A stretch of DNA of 64,000 nt from Pseudomonas fluorescens (GTDB taxonomy: Bacteria; Pseudomonadota; Gammaproteobacteria; Pseudomonadales; Pseudomonadaceae), in assembly GCF_002837185.1 (NCBI RefSeq), contig NZ_KZ477994.1:1-64000 (forward strand), in the 5' to 3' direction. The position numbers and the translations under genes were made by a program. The notes under the pieces were generated by a model, which was given only the letters and a program-made list of their open reading frames with translations, was not told the DNA's origin and did not search any database. The number at the start of each line of letters is the position of its first letter. Position 1 is the first letter of the stretch. Below, one piece after another: positions 37,346 to 46,484 of this stretch.

Positions 37346-39337
37346 ATGAGTTCTGCCTCTCTTATAAAGACCCCGCCGCAAAAGGTGCGGGTCAACGGTT
37401 GGGTGTTTTACACCTCCACCGCGCTGATTCTGTTGTTGACCGCCATTCTGATCATCGCCCCGCAGGAGGCCGGGCGCATGCTCGGCGTCGCCCAGGCCTG
37501 GCTGTCGAAAAGCTTCGGCTGGTACTACATGGTGGTCATCGCCGCCTACCTGGTGTTTGTGGTCGGTCTGGCGTTTTCGTCCTATGGCAAGTTGAAACTG
37601 GGCAGCAAGGACGACACGCCGGACTTCAGCTATGGCGCCTGGGCCGGGATGCTGTTCTCGTCGGGCATCGGCATTTCGCTGCTGTACTTCGGCGCCTCCG
37701 AGCCCCTGGATCATTACTTCAACCCGCCCGAAGGCGCGGCCGCCAGCAATGGCGCGGCACGTCAGGCCTTGCAACTGACCTTCCTGCACTGGGGCCTGCA
37801 TGGCTGGGCGATCTATGCGCTGGTCGGCCTGGCCGTGGCGTACTTCGCGTACCGCCATAATCAGCCGCTGGCCTTGCGTTCGGCGCTGTACCCGCTGGTG
37901 GGCGAGCGCTGGGTAAAAGGCGCGGCCGGCCACGCGGTGGACGGTTTCGGCATGTTCGTGACCTTGCTCGGCCTGGTGACCAACCTGGGGATTGGCTCGA
38001 TGCAGGTGTCGTCGGGGCTGGAAAACCTGTTCGGCATGGCGCACAGCAACACCAACCTGTTGATCGTGATCATCGTGATGAGCACCGTGGCGACCATCGC
38101 TGCGGTGTCGGGCGTGGAGAACGGCATTCGTCGCCTGTCCAACCTCAACATCGTCTTGTTCAGTGGGTTGCTGATCTTCGTGCTGCTGTTCGGCCCCACC
38201 CTGCACTTGCTCAACGGCCTGGTGCAGAACACCGGTGATTACCTCAACGGTATAGTGCTCAAGACCTTCGACCTGTATGTGTATGAAGGCGACGGTGCCA
38301 AGACCGAGCGCTGGATGGGCCTGTGGACCCTGTTCTACTGGGCCTGGTGGATTTCCTGGGCGCCCTTCGTGGGCATGTTCATTGCGCGTATTTCCCGTGG
38401 CCGCACCGTGCGTGAACTGGTGGCCGGCGTGCTGCTGATCCCGCTGGGCTTCACCCTGGCGTGGTTGTCGATCTTCGGCAACTCGGCGTTGGACCTGGTG
38501 CTGAACCATGGCGCGGTGGAGCTGGGCAAGACCGCGCTGGAGCAGCCGTCCATGGCGATCTACCAGTTGCTTGAGCATTACCCGGCGTCGAAGATCGTCA
38601 TCGGGGTGTCGATCTTCGTGGGCTTCGTGCTGTTCCTGACCCCGGCGGATTCCGGCGCGGTGATGATGGCCAACCTGTCGTGCACCGGCGGCAACGTGGA
38701 TGAAGATGCGCCGCACTGGCTGCGCATCTTCTGGTCGGCGGTGATCACCCTGGTGACCATCGGCCTGCTGTTCGCCGGCAACTTCGAAGCCATGCAGACC
38801 ATGGTGGTGCTGGCGGGGCTGCCGTTCTCGGTGGTGCTGATCTTCTTTATGTTCGGTTTGCACAAGGCCATGCGCCAGGACGTGGCGATCGAACAGGAGC
38901 AGGCGCAACTGGCTGAACGCGGGCGTCGCGGCTTCAGCGAGCGTTTGACCGCGTTGGACCTGCAACCGAGCCAGGGCACCGTGCAACGCTTCATGGACAA
39001 GCACGTAACGCCGGCACTGGAAGAGGCCGCGACTGCGTTGCGTGAGCAGGGGCTGGAAGTGCAGACGCTGCTGGGCAAATCCAAGCGCTGCATCGGTGTG
39101 CGGATCGAGATGGAGGAGGGCAACCCGTTTGTCTACGAAGTCAGCCTGGATGCATATTCTTCGGCGCCCAATGATCTGCCTGAAGAAGAACGCACGCGTT
39201 ACTACCGTGCCGAGGTCTACCTGCACAACGGGCCTCAGGAATACGACCTGATGGGCTTCACCCAGGAGCAGATCACCCGGGATGTGCTCGATCAGTTTGA
39301 AAGCCATCGGCAGCTCCTTGGCCGGGTCTATAGCTGA
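37346..39337 (+). CDS. betT: BCCT-family choline transporter BetT
   Basis: 663 residues from the ATG at 37346. Twelve membrane helices with the BCCT signature WTLFYWAWWISWAPFVGMFIARISRGR, and GIGISLLYFGASEP near TM3. It imports choline with the proton or sodium gradient. After the last helix (about residue 500) there is a long cytoplasmic tail of about 160 residues, as in BetT types whose activity responds to osmolarity. Divergent from betIBA and probably under BetI. Confidence 0.95.
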   Translation: MSSASLIKTPPQKVRVNGWVFYTSTALILLLTAILIIAPQEAGRMLGVAQAWLSKSFGWYYMVVIAAYLVFVVGLAFSSYGKLKLGSKDDTPDFSYGAWAGMLFSSGIGISLLYFGASEPLDHYFNPPEGAAASNGAARQALQLTFLHWGLHGWAIYALVGLAVAYFAYRHNQPLALRSALYPLVGERWVKGAAGHAVDGFGMFVTLLGLVTNLGIGSMQVSSGLENLFGMAHSNTNLLIVIIVMSTVATIAAVSGVENGIRRLSNLNIVLFSGLLIFVLLFGPTLHLLNGLVQNTGDYLNGIVLKTFDLYVYEGDGAKTERWMGLWTLFYWAWWISWAPFVGMFIARISRGRTVRELVAGVLLIPLGFTLAWLSIFGNSALDLVLNHGAVELGKTALEQPSMAIYQLLEHYPASKIVIGVSIFVGFVLFLTPADSGAVMMANLSCTGGNVDEDAPHWLRIFWSAVITLVTIGLLFAGNFEAMQTMVVLAGLPFSVVLIFFMFGLHKAMRQDVAIEQEQAQLAERGRRGFSERLTALDLQPSQGTVQRFMDKHVTPALEEAATALREQGLEVQTLLGKSKRCIGVRIEMEEGNPFVYEVSLDAYSSAPNDLPEEERTRYYRAEVYLHNGPQEYDLMGFTQEQITRDVLDQFESHRQLLGRVYS

Positions 39338-39398
39338 TCGTTGAAGCGTGGTGGTGTCCTCACTGACACCACCGGTTTCACTGTTGGAACAAAGATCA

Positions 39399-39422
39399 AA
39401 TGTGGGAGCTGGCTCCCACATT
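39399..39422. repeat. short REP-derived hairpin
   Basis: Single palindrome with arms ATGTGGGAG/CTCCCACAT around CTGG, between convergent betT and cbcV. It may act as a shared transcription stop, though it lacks a T-run. Confidence 0.7.
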
Positions 39423-39455
39423 GACCGAGTTTCTACAGCTGTTTGCGGTATTGGC

Positions 39456-40634
39456 TTAACCGAGGTTCTTGCCCAGCAGGGCATGGTAGAGCTCACTGTC
39501 CCCCAGAATCCCCACCACCTTGTCATTGTCCTGCAACACCAACTTATTCCCGGTGTGATACCGAATCTGCAACGCATCACGCATGCCGATATTCGAGTCC
39601 ACCAACGTCGGCGCCCGGCCCAAACCTTCCACCGGTTGCCCCGGCGCCCAGTTCTGCAGGTTCAACGGCGTGCCATTCTGGCGAGCGCCCTTGATGACGT
39701 TGCCTTCAGTCAGGTCAAGCCACGAGTCACCGCCCGGGTCCAGGCTGATCGAGCCGTTGACGTGGGTGCAGTTATCCACAGTGCGCATCAGGCTGCGGCC
39801 GCACAGCACGTTCAGCGGGTTGGTGTGGGCAACGAAGGTACGCACATAGTCGTCCGCCGGGTTCAGCACGATCTCTTCGGGCACGCTGTACTGGATGATC
39901 TTGCCGTCTTTCATGATCGCGATGCGGCTGCCCAGCTTGAGGGCTTCGTCGAGGTCGTGGCTGACGAACACGATGGTCTTGCTCAGCTTGCGCTGCAGTT
40001 CCAGCAGTTCATCCTGCAGGCCTTGGCGAATCAAAGGGTCGAGGGCGGAGAAGGGTTCGTCCATCAGCAGGATATCGGCGTCCATCGCCAACGCTCGGGC
40101 CAGGCCGACGCGCTGTTGCATGCCGCCGGACAGCTCGTCCGGCTTCTTGTTGCGCCATTGGGTCAGGCCCACCAGTTCGAGTTTTTCATCGACCAGCGTG
40201 CGCCGCTCCTTTTCCGGGCGGCCCTGCATTTCCAGGCCGAAGCTGATGTTCTCGCGCACCGTCAGCCAGGGCATCAGGGCGAACTTCTGGAACACCATGG
40301 CGATGCGTTTGGTGCGCATCATTTTCAGCTCGGCCGGCGTGCAGGAGGCGATGTCGATCTGGCGACCTTCATGCTCCACAAACAGTTGGCCACGGCTGAC
40401 CGTGTTGAGGCCGTTGATGCAGCGCAGCAGGCTCGATTTGCCGGAGCCCGACAGGCCCATCAGTACACAGATCTCGCCTTTCTCGATATCCAGGCTGGCG
40501 TTTTCAACGCCGACAATCTGCCCGGTCTTTTTCAGGATTTCGTTACGGCTCATGCCCTGGTCCAGCAGCTTGAGCGCTTCGCGTGGGTCTTTGGAGAAGA
40601 TCACGTCGACTTTGTCGAATCGGATAATGCTCAT
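39456..40634 (-). CDS. cbcV: choline ABC transporter ATPase CbcV
   Basis: 392 residues. Walker A GLSGSGKSS, signature DELSGGMQQRVGLARAL and Walker B DILLMDEP are intact. A C-terminal regulatory part of about 110 residues (from GRSLMRTVDNC to DSELYHALLG) resembles the CBS-like domain of quaternary-amine uptake ATPases. CbcV and CbcW energise uptake with several binding proteins (CbcX for choline, CaiX for carnitine, BetX for betaine). Its start overlaps the cbcW stop by 4 bases. Confidence 0.93.
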   Translation of the reverse strand: MSIIRFDKVDVIFSKDPREALKLLDQGMSRNEILKKTGQIVGVENASLDIEKGEICVLMGLSGSGKSSLLRCINGLNTVSRGQLFVEHEGRQIDIASCTPAELKMMRTKRIAMVFQKFALMPWLTVRENISFGLEMQGRPEKERRTLVDEKLELVGLTQWRNKKPDELSGGMQQRVGLARALAMDADILLMDEPFSALDPLIRQGLQDELLELQRKLSKTIVFVSHDLDEALKLGSRIAIMKDGKIIQYSVPEEIVLNPADDYVRTFVAHTNPLNVLCGRSLMRTVDNCTHVNGSISLDPGGDSWLDLTEGNVIKGARQNGTPLNLQNWAPGQPVEGLGRAPTLVDSNIGMRDALQIRYHTGNKLVLQDNDKVVGILGDSELYHALLGKNLG

Positions 40635-41476
40635 GCATCACCCCCTACTTTGGCGTCGGGTTGTTTGCAGATACGGTCGAGCATGATGGCCAGCAACACG
40701 ATTGCCAGGCCCGCTTCAAAGCCCAGGGCGATATCGGCCGTGTTCAGTGCGTTGACCACCGGCTTGCCGAGGCCGTCGGCACCCACCAGCGCCGCGATCA
40801 CCACCATCGACAACGACAGCATGATGCATTGGGTAATGCCGGCGGCAATGCTCGGCATGGCGTGGGGCAGTTCAATGCGCGAGAGCAACTGGCGGCGCGA
40901 GCAGCCGAAGGCCTTGCCGGCGTCCATCAACTCCTGCGGTACGTCGCGGATACCCAGGTAGGTCAGGCGGATCGGCGCGGCAATCGCGAACACCACCGTG
41001 GAAATCAGCCCGGGCACCACACCCAGCCCGAAGAGGGTCAGGGTAGGGATGAGGTAGACGAAGGTCGGCACGGTCTGCATCAGATCGAGTACCGGCCGCA
41101 TCATGGTGTAGAACATCGGCTTGTGCGCGGCAACAATGCCCAGCGGCACGCCGATGACCACGCAGACCAGGGTGGCGAACAGCACCTGGGCGAGGGTTTC
41201 CATGGTTTCCTGCCAGTACCCCAGGTTGAGGATCAGCAGGAAGGAGGCGATGACAAACACCGTCAGGCCCCATTTGCGTTGGATAAAGTGAGCCAGCAGC
41301 GCAATCAGACCGATCAATGCCAGCGGATTGAACCAGGTCAGCGCAAACGTCACGCCGTGGATCATCGTTTCCAGTGTCGATGCGATTGCGTCGAAGTAGT
41401 TGGCACCGTGTTGGGTCAACCAGTCGACGAAGGCAGCGATGTACTGGCCTAGTGGGATTTTCTGTTCAGTCAGCAT
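40631..41476 (-). CDS. cbcW: choline ABC transporter permease CbcW
   Basis: 281 residues from the ATG at 41476. Binding-protein-dependent permease with five to six membrane helices and the EAA-like loop (DVPQELMDAGKAFGCSRRQLLSRIELPHAMP) that docks on CbcV. The ProW/OpuAB type sequence (LALIGLIALLAHFIQRKWGL) fits quaternary amine uptake. Overlaps cbcV and follows cbcX with a 69-base gap. Confidence 0.93.
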   Translation of the reverse strand: MLTEQKIPLGQYIAAFVDWLTQHGANYFDAIASTLETMIHGVTFALTWFNPLALIGLIALLAHFIQRKWGLTVFVIASFLLILNLGYWQETMETLAQVLFATLVCVVIGVPLGIVAAHKPMFYTMMRPVLDLMQTVPTFVYLIPTLTLFGLGVVPGLISTVVFAIAAPIRLTYLGIRDVPQELMDAGKAFGCSRRQLLSRIELPHAMPSIAAGITQCIMLSLSMVVIAALVGADGLGKPVVNALNTADIALGFEAGLAIVLLAIMLDRICKQPDAKVGGDA

Positions 41477-41545
41477 GGTAGTGAATGTCCACATGCGAAG
41501 AGGGAAACATCCCGGGGCAGCGCACCGCCCCGGGGTCAGCGGGTG

Positions 41546-42493
41546 CTATTTGGCGAGGTAAGCCTTGACGGCGTCGAGTCCTGGTTTGCCATCGACCGTG
41601 GTGACACCGGCCAGCCAGGTGTCGAGCACTTGCGGGTTCTTCTGCAGCCAGGCCCTGGCGGCGGCGTCGGCCTTCATCTTGTCGTCCAGGACGTTACCCA
41701 TCAGGGTGCTTTCCATGTCCAGCGTGAACACCAGGTTTTTCAGCAACTGGCCAACGTTGCTGCATTCCTGGGTGTAGCCCTTGCGGGTGTTGGTGTAGAT
41801 GGTGGCCTGGCCGTAGTTGGGGCCGAACGAATCGTCACCCCCGGTCAGGTACTTCATCTTGAAGCGAGTGTTCATCGGGTGCGGTTCCCAGCCGAGGAAC
41901 ACGATGGCCTGGTTGCGCTTGGAGGCGCGTTCAACCTGGGAGAGCATCCCGGCTTCACTGGATTCGACCACTTTGAAACCGGCGGTCTTGAGGCCGAAGG
42001 CGTCTTTGTCGATCAACGTCTGGATGGTGCGGTTGCCGTCGTTGCCCGGCTCGATGCCGTAGATCTTGCCGCCCAGCTCGTCCTTGAATTTGGCGATATC
42101 GGCGAAGTCTTTCAGGCCCTTGTCATACAGCGCCTCGGGCACCGCCAGGGTGTACTTGGCGTTCTCCAGGTTGGCGCGTACGGTTTCTACGGTGCCGGCT
42201 TCGCGGTACTGCTTGATGTCGTTTTCCATGGTCGGCATCCAGTTGCCGAGGAAGATGTCCATGTTCTTGCCGTCGGCCAGGGACTTGTAGGTCACTGGGA
42301 CCGAAATCATCGTGGTGCGTGGCTTGTAGCCCAGGCCCTTGAGGATTTCGCTGGTGGTCGCGGTGGTGACGGTGATGTCGGTCCAGCCGACATCGGAGAA
42401 GTTGACGGTCTTGCACTGTTCCGGTTCTGCAGCGTGCGCCATGACCGGCAGACTCAGCATGGCGGCCAACAACAACGAGGGTGAACCTTTCAT
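41546..42493 (-). CDS. cbcX: periplasmic choline-binding protein CbcX
   Basis: 315 residues from the ATG at 42493, giving a clean signal peptide (MKGSPSLLLAAMLSLPVMAHAAE). OpuAC-like domain. Aromatic residues that usually form the cage around the trimethylammonium group are visible in VGWTDI, LGNWMP, YGIEPG and FLGWEPHP. First gene of cbcXWV, which imports choline under GbdR control in P. aeruginosa. Confidence 0.93.
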   Translation of the reverse strand: MKGSPSLLLAAMLSLPVMAHAAEPEQCKTVNFSDVGWTDITVTTATTSEILKGLGYKPRTTMISVPVTYKSLADGKNMDIFLGNWMPTMENDIKQYREAGTVETVRANLENAKYTLAVPEALYDKGLKDFADIAKFKDELGGKIYGIEPGNDGNRTIQTLIDKDAFGLKTAGFKVVESSEAGMLSQVERASKRNQAIVFLGWEPHPMNTRFKMKYLTGGDDSFGPNYGQATIYTNTRKGYTQECSNVGQLLKNLVFTLDMESTLMGNVLDDKMKADAAARAWLQKNPQVLDTWLAGVTTVDGKPGLDAVKAYLAK

Positions 42494-42910
42494 CGGGGTA
42501 GACTCCTGTGTTTTTTCTGGCGGCATTCGCCGCGCTTTATAAGTGCTGCTATTGGAGTGTGCGTCGGGCAGCTCTGGCACGGTGCCTTGCAAACGAGTCG
42601 AGACTGATCATGTACCAGTGAAAATCTGACGCCTACAGGGGGCGTCGTATCCAGTACAGGGAGGGTCGCATCCAGTGTCGGTGACGTCGCTTACAGATTT
42701 TTCCAAAGGTAAAACCGCTGTTTTTACCCTTCTGCACCGCAAAAAACGCCCAAAACAGGCCATTACACGCGAGCGACGCTGGTGAGCATGGGTGCGTCGG
42801 TGTGAGACGCCGTGAGCGGCAACAAAAGCTTGATGATGCCGCCATCTGGGCGATCTGAGCGTAGCACCTCGTTCAAGCCCGGCCCGTGCTTATCGAGGAG
42901 TTCCACGTTA
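42494..42910. other. cbcX-sdaB divergent control region
   Basis: 417 bases without a gene. It contains the inverted repeat GACGCC/GGCGTC at about 42628-42646, the direct repeats described at 42644-42676, and GTCGCTTACAGATTTTTCC at 42687. The sdaB SD GAGGAG is about 12 bases before its ATG. Probable binding region for GbdR, which activates both flanking operons in P. aeruginosa. Confidence 0.5.
42644..42676. promoter_or_regulatory. direct repeat, candidate AraC-type (GbdR) site
   Basis: GTCGTATCCAGT at 42644-42655 and GTCGCATCCAGT at 42665-42676, 21 bases apart, which is two helical turns. Two-turn direct repeats are the usual target of AraC-family dimers such as GbdR. Assignment to GbdR is inference from position. 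Confidence 0.45.
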
Positions 42911-44287
42911 ATGGCTATCAGCGTTTTCGACCTGTTCAAGATCGGCATCGGGCCTTCGAGTTCTCACACCGTCGGCCCCATGCGCGCCGCGGCGTTGTTC
43001 GTTCAAGCATTGCGTGAACGCGACCTGTTGGAACAGGTCAAGCGGGTCGAAGTTCAGCTGTACGGCTCCTTGTCGGCCACCGGCATCGGCCATGGCAGCG
43101 ACACCGCCACCATCATGGGCCTGATGGGCGAGTGGCCGGACGCGATCGACCCGTCGCAGATCGGCGTGCGCATTCACACGCTGCGCGAAACCGACACCTT
43201 GCTGCTCGACGGCCGTTTGCCGGTGCCGTTCGTATGGTCGCGGGACATGCGCCTGCTCGACGAAAACCTGCCGTTCCATCCCAACGCCATGACCCTGGTG
43301 GTGTGGGGGGATAACGGCGAGTTGCACCGCGACACCTACTACTCGGTAGGCGGCGGTTTTGTGGTGGATGAAGCCCAGGCCCGCAGCGGTGTTGCCGACA
43401 TGGACAGCACCGAGCTGCCCTATGATTTTTCCAGCGCCGCAGAGCTGTTGCAGCTGTGCAAGACCCACAACCTGCGGGTCGCGGAGTTGATGTTGGCCAA
43501 CGAGAAGGTCTGGCGCTGCGAAGAAGAAATCCGCAGCGGCCTGATGAAACTCTGGCGCGCCATGCAGGACTGTGTGGAGCAGGGTCTCAAGCACGAGGGC
43601 ATCCTGCCCGGCGGTCTCAATGTGCGCCGTCGCGCTGCCAAGTTGCACCGCAGCCTGCAGGAGCTGGGCAAGCCGAATGTGATCGGTTCGACCTTGAGTG
43701 CCATGGAGTGGGTCAACCTGTTCGCCCTGGCGGTCAACGAAGAAAATGCCGCCGGTGGGCGCATGGTCACCGCACCCACCAATGGCGCAGCGGGGATCAT
43801 TCCGGCCGTGCTGCACTATTTCATGAAGTTCAGTGAGGAAGTGACTGAGGCCAATGTGGTCGACTACCTGCTCGGCGCAGCGGCGGTGGGCATTCTGTGC
43901 AAGAAGAACGCCTCGATCTCCGGTGCCGAAGTCGGCTGCCAGGGCGAAGTGGGTTCCGCCTGCGCCATGGCCGCCGCGGGCCTGGCCGAAATTCTCGGCG
44001 CCACACCGGAGCAACTGTGCAACGCCGCGGAAATCGGCCTGGAACATAACCTGGGCCTGACCTGCGACCCGGTGGGCGGCCTGGTGCAAGTGCCGTGCAT
44101 CGAGCGCAACGCGATTGCGGCGGTGAAGGCGATCAATGCGGCGCAGATGGCCTTGCGCGGCGACGGCCAGCACTTTATCTCCCTGGACCGGGTGATCCGC
44201 ACCATGCGTGATACCGGGGCGGATATGCATGACAAGTACAAAGAGACCTCGCGGGGCGGGTTGGCGGTCAGTGCTGTCGAGTGCTGA
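42911..44287 (+). CDS. sdaB: L-serine dehydratase, iron-sulphur type
   Basis: 458 residues from the ATG at 42911. Single-chain form with the beta domain first ([24 protein letters not shown]) and the alpha domain after about residue 190 ([60 protein letters not shown]). Cys residues for the [4Fe-4S] cluster are present. It deaminates serine to pyruvate and so finishes the path from betaine via glycine and serine. It belongs to the GbdR regulon in P. aeruginosa. Confidence 0.94.
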   Translation: MAISVFDLFKIGIGPSSSHTVGPMRAAALFVQALRERDLLEQVKRVEVQLYGSLSATGIGHGSDTATIMGLMGEWPDAIDPSQIGVRIHTLRETDTLLLDGRLPVPFVWSRDMRLLDENLPFHPNAMTLVVWGDNGELHRDTYYSVGGGFVVDEAQARSGVADMDSTELPYDFSSAAELLQLCKTHNLRVAELMLANEKVWRCEEEIRSGLMKLWRAMQDCVEQGLKHEGILPGGLNVRRRAAKLHRSLQELGKPNVIGSTLSAMEWVNLFALAVNEENAAGGRMVTAPTNGAAGIIPAVLHYFMKFSEEVTEANVVDYLLGAAAVGILCKKNASISGAEVGCQGEVGSACAMAAAGLAEILGATPEQLCNAAEIGLEHNLGLTCDPVGGLVQVPCIERNAIAAVKAINAAQMALRGDGQHFISLDRVIRTMRDTGADMHDKYKETSRGGLAVSAVEC

Positions 44288-44299
44288 GACCGCGTCGCC

Positions 44300-44373
44300 T
44301 GCTATCGGGGGCAAGCCCCCTCCCACATTTGAAATGCGTTGCCCTGTGGGAGGGGGCTTGTCCCCGATAGCGG
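44300..44373. repeat. REP pair downstream of sdaB
   Basis: Inverted REP pair with a short 20-base spacer; the right arm has CTTGTCCCC, one change from the standard CTTGCCCCC. Confidence 0.87.
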
Positions 44374-44778
44374 TAGTCCGCTCAATACTGCTCACAAAGT
44401 GAACACCCCAACCAAAACCGCCACCTTTTAGCGCGTCGCAAATAGATAAGTAGCCTGCGAACGATTTACCCCACCGCCAGCCGTCCCCCGCGCTTTGGGT
44501 GACAGACTCCTCCTACACCCGCAAAGCGCCTTCCCACAAGTGCTACCGTTCTGCTCACAGCCTTTGAACACCCATCCCCGTGCGTTATATCCCGCGTTTA
44601 ATGCGCGGGCTCATATAGACGCATCAACAGGTCGTTTTCAGGATTTGTTGAATGGCCATTCAATTTTAGGCATGGCATTTGCTCTATCAATTCAAAGCCT
44701 CCTCCCTTGCAAGGGAGGAGCGCAATAACAAGAGCCTCGCCTGAGGCCATCACCTGCTTTGTGTGAGGAGATACTGTG
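44374..44778 (+). promoter_or_regulatory. gbdR upstream region with two perfect palindromes
   Basis: About 400 bases without a gene. TTGAATGGCCATTCAA at 44648-44663 is a perfect palindrome and may be an operator. CTCCTCCCTTGCAAGGGAGGAG at 44699-44720 (arms CTCCTCCCTTG and CAAGGGAGGAG) could form a stem in DNA or RNA, 58 bases before the start codon. A small hairpin GCCTCGCCTGAGGC follows. The SD is TGAGGAGA. Confidence 0.5.
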
Positions 44779-45882
44779 ATGACGTCGTCCAACTCCGGGG
44801 CTCAACCCCAGAACCGTGCGCCTCAATCCATCGGCTTTTTGCTGCTGGACAATTTCACGCTGATTTCCCTGGCGTCGGCCGTGGAACCCCTGCGCATGGC
44901 CAATCAGCTGTCCGGTCGCGAGTTGTATCGCTGGACAACCCTGAGTGTCGACGGCAACCAGGTGTGGGCCAGCGACGGCCTGCAGATCACGCCCGATGCC
45001 GCCATGCACAAGGCCCCGGTCCTGGACACCGTCATCGTGTGCGGTGGCGTGGGCATCCAGCGCACCGTCACCCGCGAACACGTGTCGTGGCTGCAAAGCC
45101 AGGCGCGTCAATCCCGTCGTCTCGGTGCGGTGTGCACCGGCAGTTGGGCCCTGGCCTGCGCGGGTCTGCTTGACGGTTTCGATTGCAGCGTGCACTGGGA
45201 ATGCCTGGCATCAATGCAGGAAGCCTTCCCCCGCGTGGCCATGAGCACCCGCCTGTTCACCCTCGACCGCAACCGCTTCACCAGCTCCGGCGGCACCGCG
45301 CCGTTGGACATGATGCTGCACCTGATCAGCCGCGACCACGGCCGTGAACTGTCGGCCGCCATCTCCGAGATGTTTGTGTACGAACGCATCCGCAACGAAC
45401 AGGATCACCAGCGCGTGCCGCTCAAGCACATGCTCGGCACCAACCAGCCCAAGCTGCAGGAAATCGTTGCGCTGATGGAGGCCAATCTGGAAGAGCCCAT
45501 CGACCTGGACGAACTGGCGGTGTACGTCGCTGTGTCGCGTCGCCAGCTGGAGCGGCTGTTCCAGAAATACCTGCACTGTTCGCCCTCGCGCTATTACCTC
45601 AAGCTGCGCTTGATCCGTGCGCGGCAGTTGCTCAAGCAGACGCCGATGTCGATCATCGAAGTGGCGTCGGTGTGCGGCTTTGTGTCCACGCCGCATTTTT
45701 CCAAGTGCTACCGCGAATACTTCGGCATTCCGCCACGGGACGAGCGCGTAGGCTCCAACACCACGCAGCAAGTGGCGATGATGCCGATTCCGCAGGCACT
45801 GGTGCTGTCACCGCTGTCGGGGCCGATGTCGGCGCTGAGCCAGGCCAGGAACGAGTCGACTTTCGCGAGTGTACGGCTTTAA
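44779..45882 (+). CDS. gbdR: glycine betaine-responsive AraC-family activator GbdR
   Basis: 367 residues from the ATG at 44779; a GTG directly before it is an alternative start. The first half (about 18-190) is a DJ-1/GATase-like domain (FLLLDNFTLISLASAVEPLRMAN, VCTGSWALACAGLLDG). The C-terminal AraC HTH runs from about 235 to 330 (VAVSRRQLERLFQKYLHCSPSRYYLKLRL, IIEVASVCGFVSTPHFSKCYREYFG). In P. aeruginosa GbdR senses betaine and dimethylglycine and activates gbcAB, dgcAB, sdaB and cbcXWV, all present here. Confidence 0.94.
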   Translation: MTSSNSGAQPQNRAPQSIGFLLLDNFTLISLASAVEPLRMANQLSGRELYRWTTLSVDGNQVWASDGLQITPDAAMHKAPVLDTVIVCGGVGIQRTVTREHVSWLQSQARQSRRLGAVCTGSWALACAGLLDGFDCSVHWECLASMQEAFPRVAMSTRLFTLDRNRFTSSGGTAPLDMMLHLISRDHGRELSAAISEMFVYERIRNEQDHQRVPLKHMLGTNQPKLQEIVALMEANLEEPIDLDELAVYVAVSRRQLERLFQKYLHCSPSRYYLKLRLIRARQLLKQTPMSIIEVASVCGFVSTPHFSKCYREYFGIPPRDERVGSNTTQQVAMMPIPQALVLSPLSGPMSALSQARNESTFASVRL

Positions 45883-45895
45883 ACCGAGTTGCCTG

Positions 45896-45966
45896 CATCG
45901 GGGGCAAGCCCCCTCCCACCTTTGGAATGCGTTTCCCTGTGGGAGGGGGCTTGCCCCCGATAGCGA
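45896..45966. repeat. REP pair between gbdR and hypothetical gene
   Basis: Inverted REP pair with an 18-base spacer, nearly identical to the pair after sdaB, in the gap between convergent genes. Confidence 0.88.
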
Positions 45967-45970
45967 TCTA

Positions 45971-46234
45971 TCAGGCGCCGGAGTTCTGCTTGAATTGCAT
46001 CAAAGCCGGCAACAACTGCTTATCGATCGCCTGCCGCACCGCCGGCAAAATCGTCGCCTTGCCGGTGTACATCTGTTCCACCATGCCTTTGAGCGCCTTG
46101 GCCCGCGCTTCGCTCAAACCGCGTACCGCACACTCGCATGCCTGCTCGGCAGTGGCACCGCTGGACACTTCAAAACCCAACGAGCGCAGTTGGCCCAGCA
46201 GGTCATCCTGGTCAATCAAATCCGCGTGCATCAT
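45971..46234 (-). CDS. conserved hypothetical protein
   Basis: 87 residues (85 or 86 if the adjacent second ATG is used). Not recognised. It is mostly helical, with an acidic head (DLIDQDDLLGQL), a pair of Cys in QACECAVRG and a basic middle (EARAKALKGMVEQ). No signal peptide or membrane segment. In P. aeruginosa a small gene of unknown function also follows gbdR, which suggests a conserved link with betaine metabolism, but I cannot confirm homology from here. Confidence 0.7.
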   Translation of the reverse strand: MMHADLIDQDDLLGQLRSLGFEVSSGATAEQACECAVRGLSEARAKALKGMVEQMYTGKATILPAVRQAIDKQLLPALMQFKQNSGA

Positions 46235-46448
46235 GACGTTTATCCTGGTGTAGGGAACGGTGATTGAGCTGGATTCTGGTAGGCCCCCGGCCGGTGGGCA
46301 AGCGCAGAATCGAGCAATGGCTCGGATGGCTATGAACAGGTCGTTTTCGGGTCACTCGGCCGTGCAAGTAATAGGCACACTGCCTCCAGGCACGCAGCTT
46401 GACGGTTTGGTCACCCTCGGGATGCACGGCTCACACAAGGCACCTCTG

Positions 46449-46484
46449 CCCCGATCCAGTCACGGCTGGATCGGGGCTTTTTTT
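46449..46484 (+). terminator. strong plus-strand terminator without a plus-strand gene
   Basis: Eleven-base-pair stem CCCCGATCCAG/CTGGATCGGGG with six-base loop, then C and seven T on the plus strand. The cdhB stop codon on the minus strand lies in its loop. Upstream on the plus strand (46235-46448) there is no gene, so it may end a small RNA or read-through from gbdR. Confidence 0.75.
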
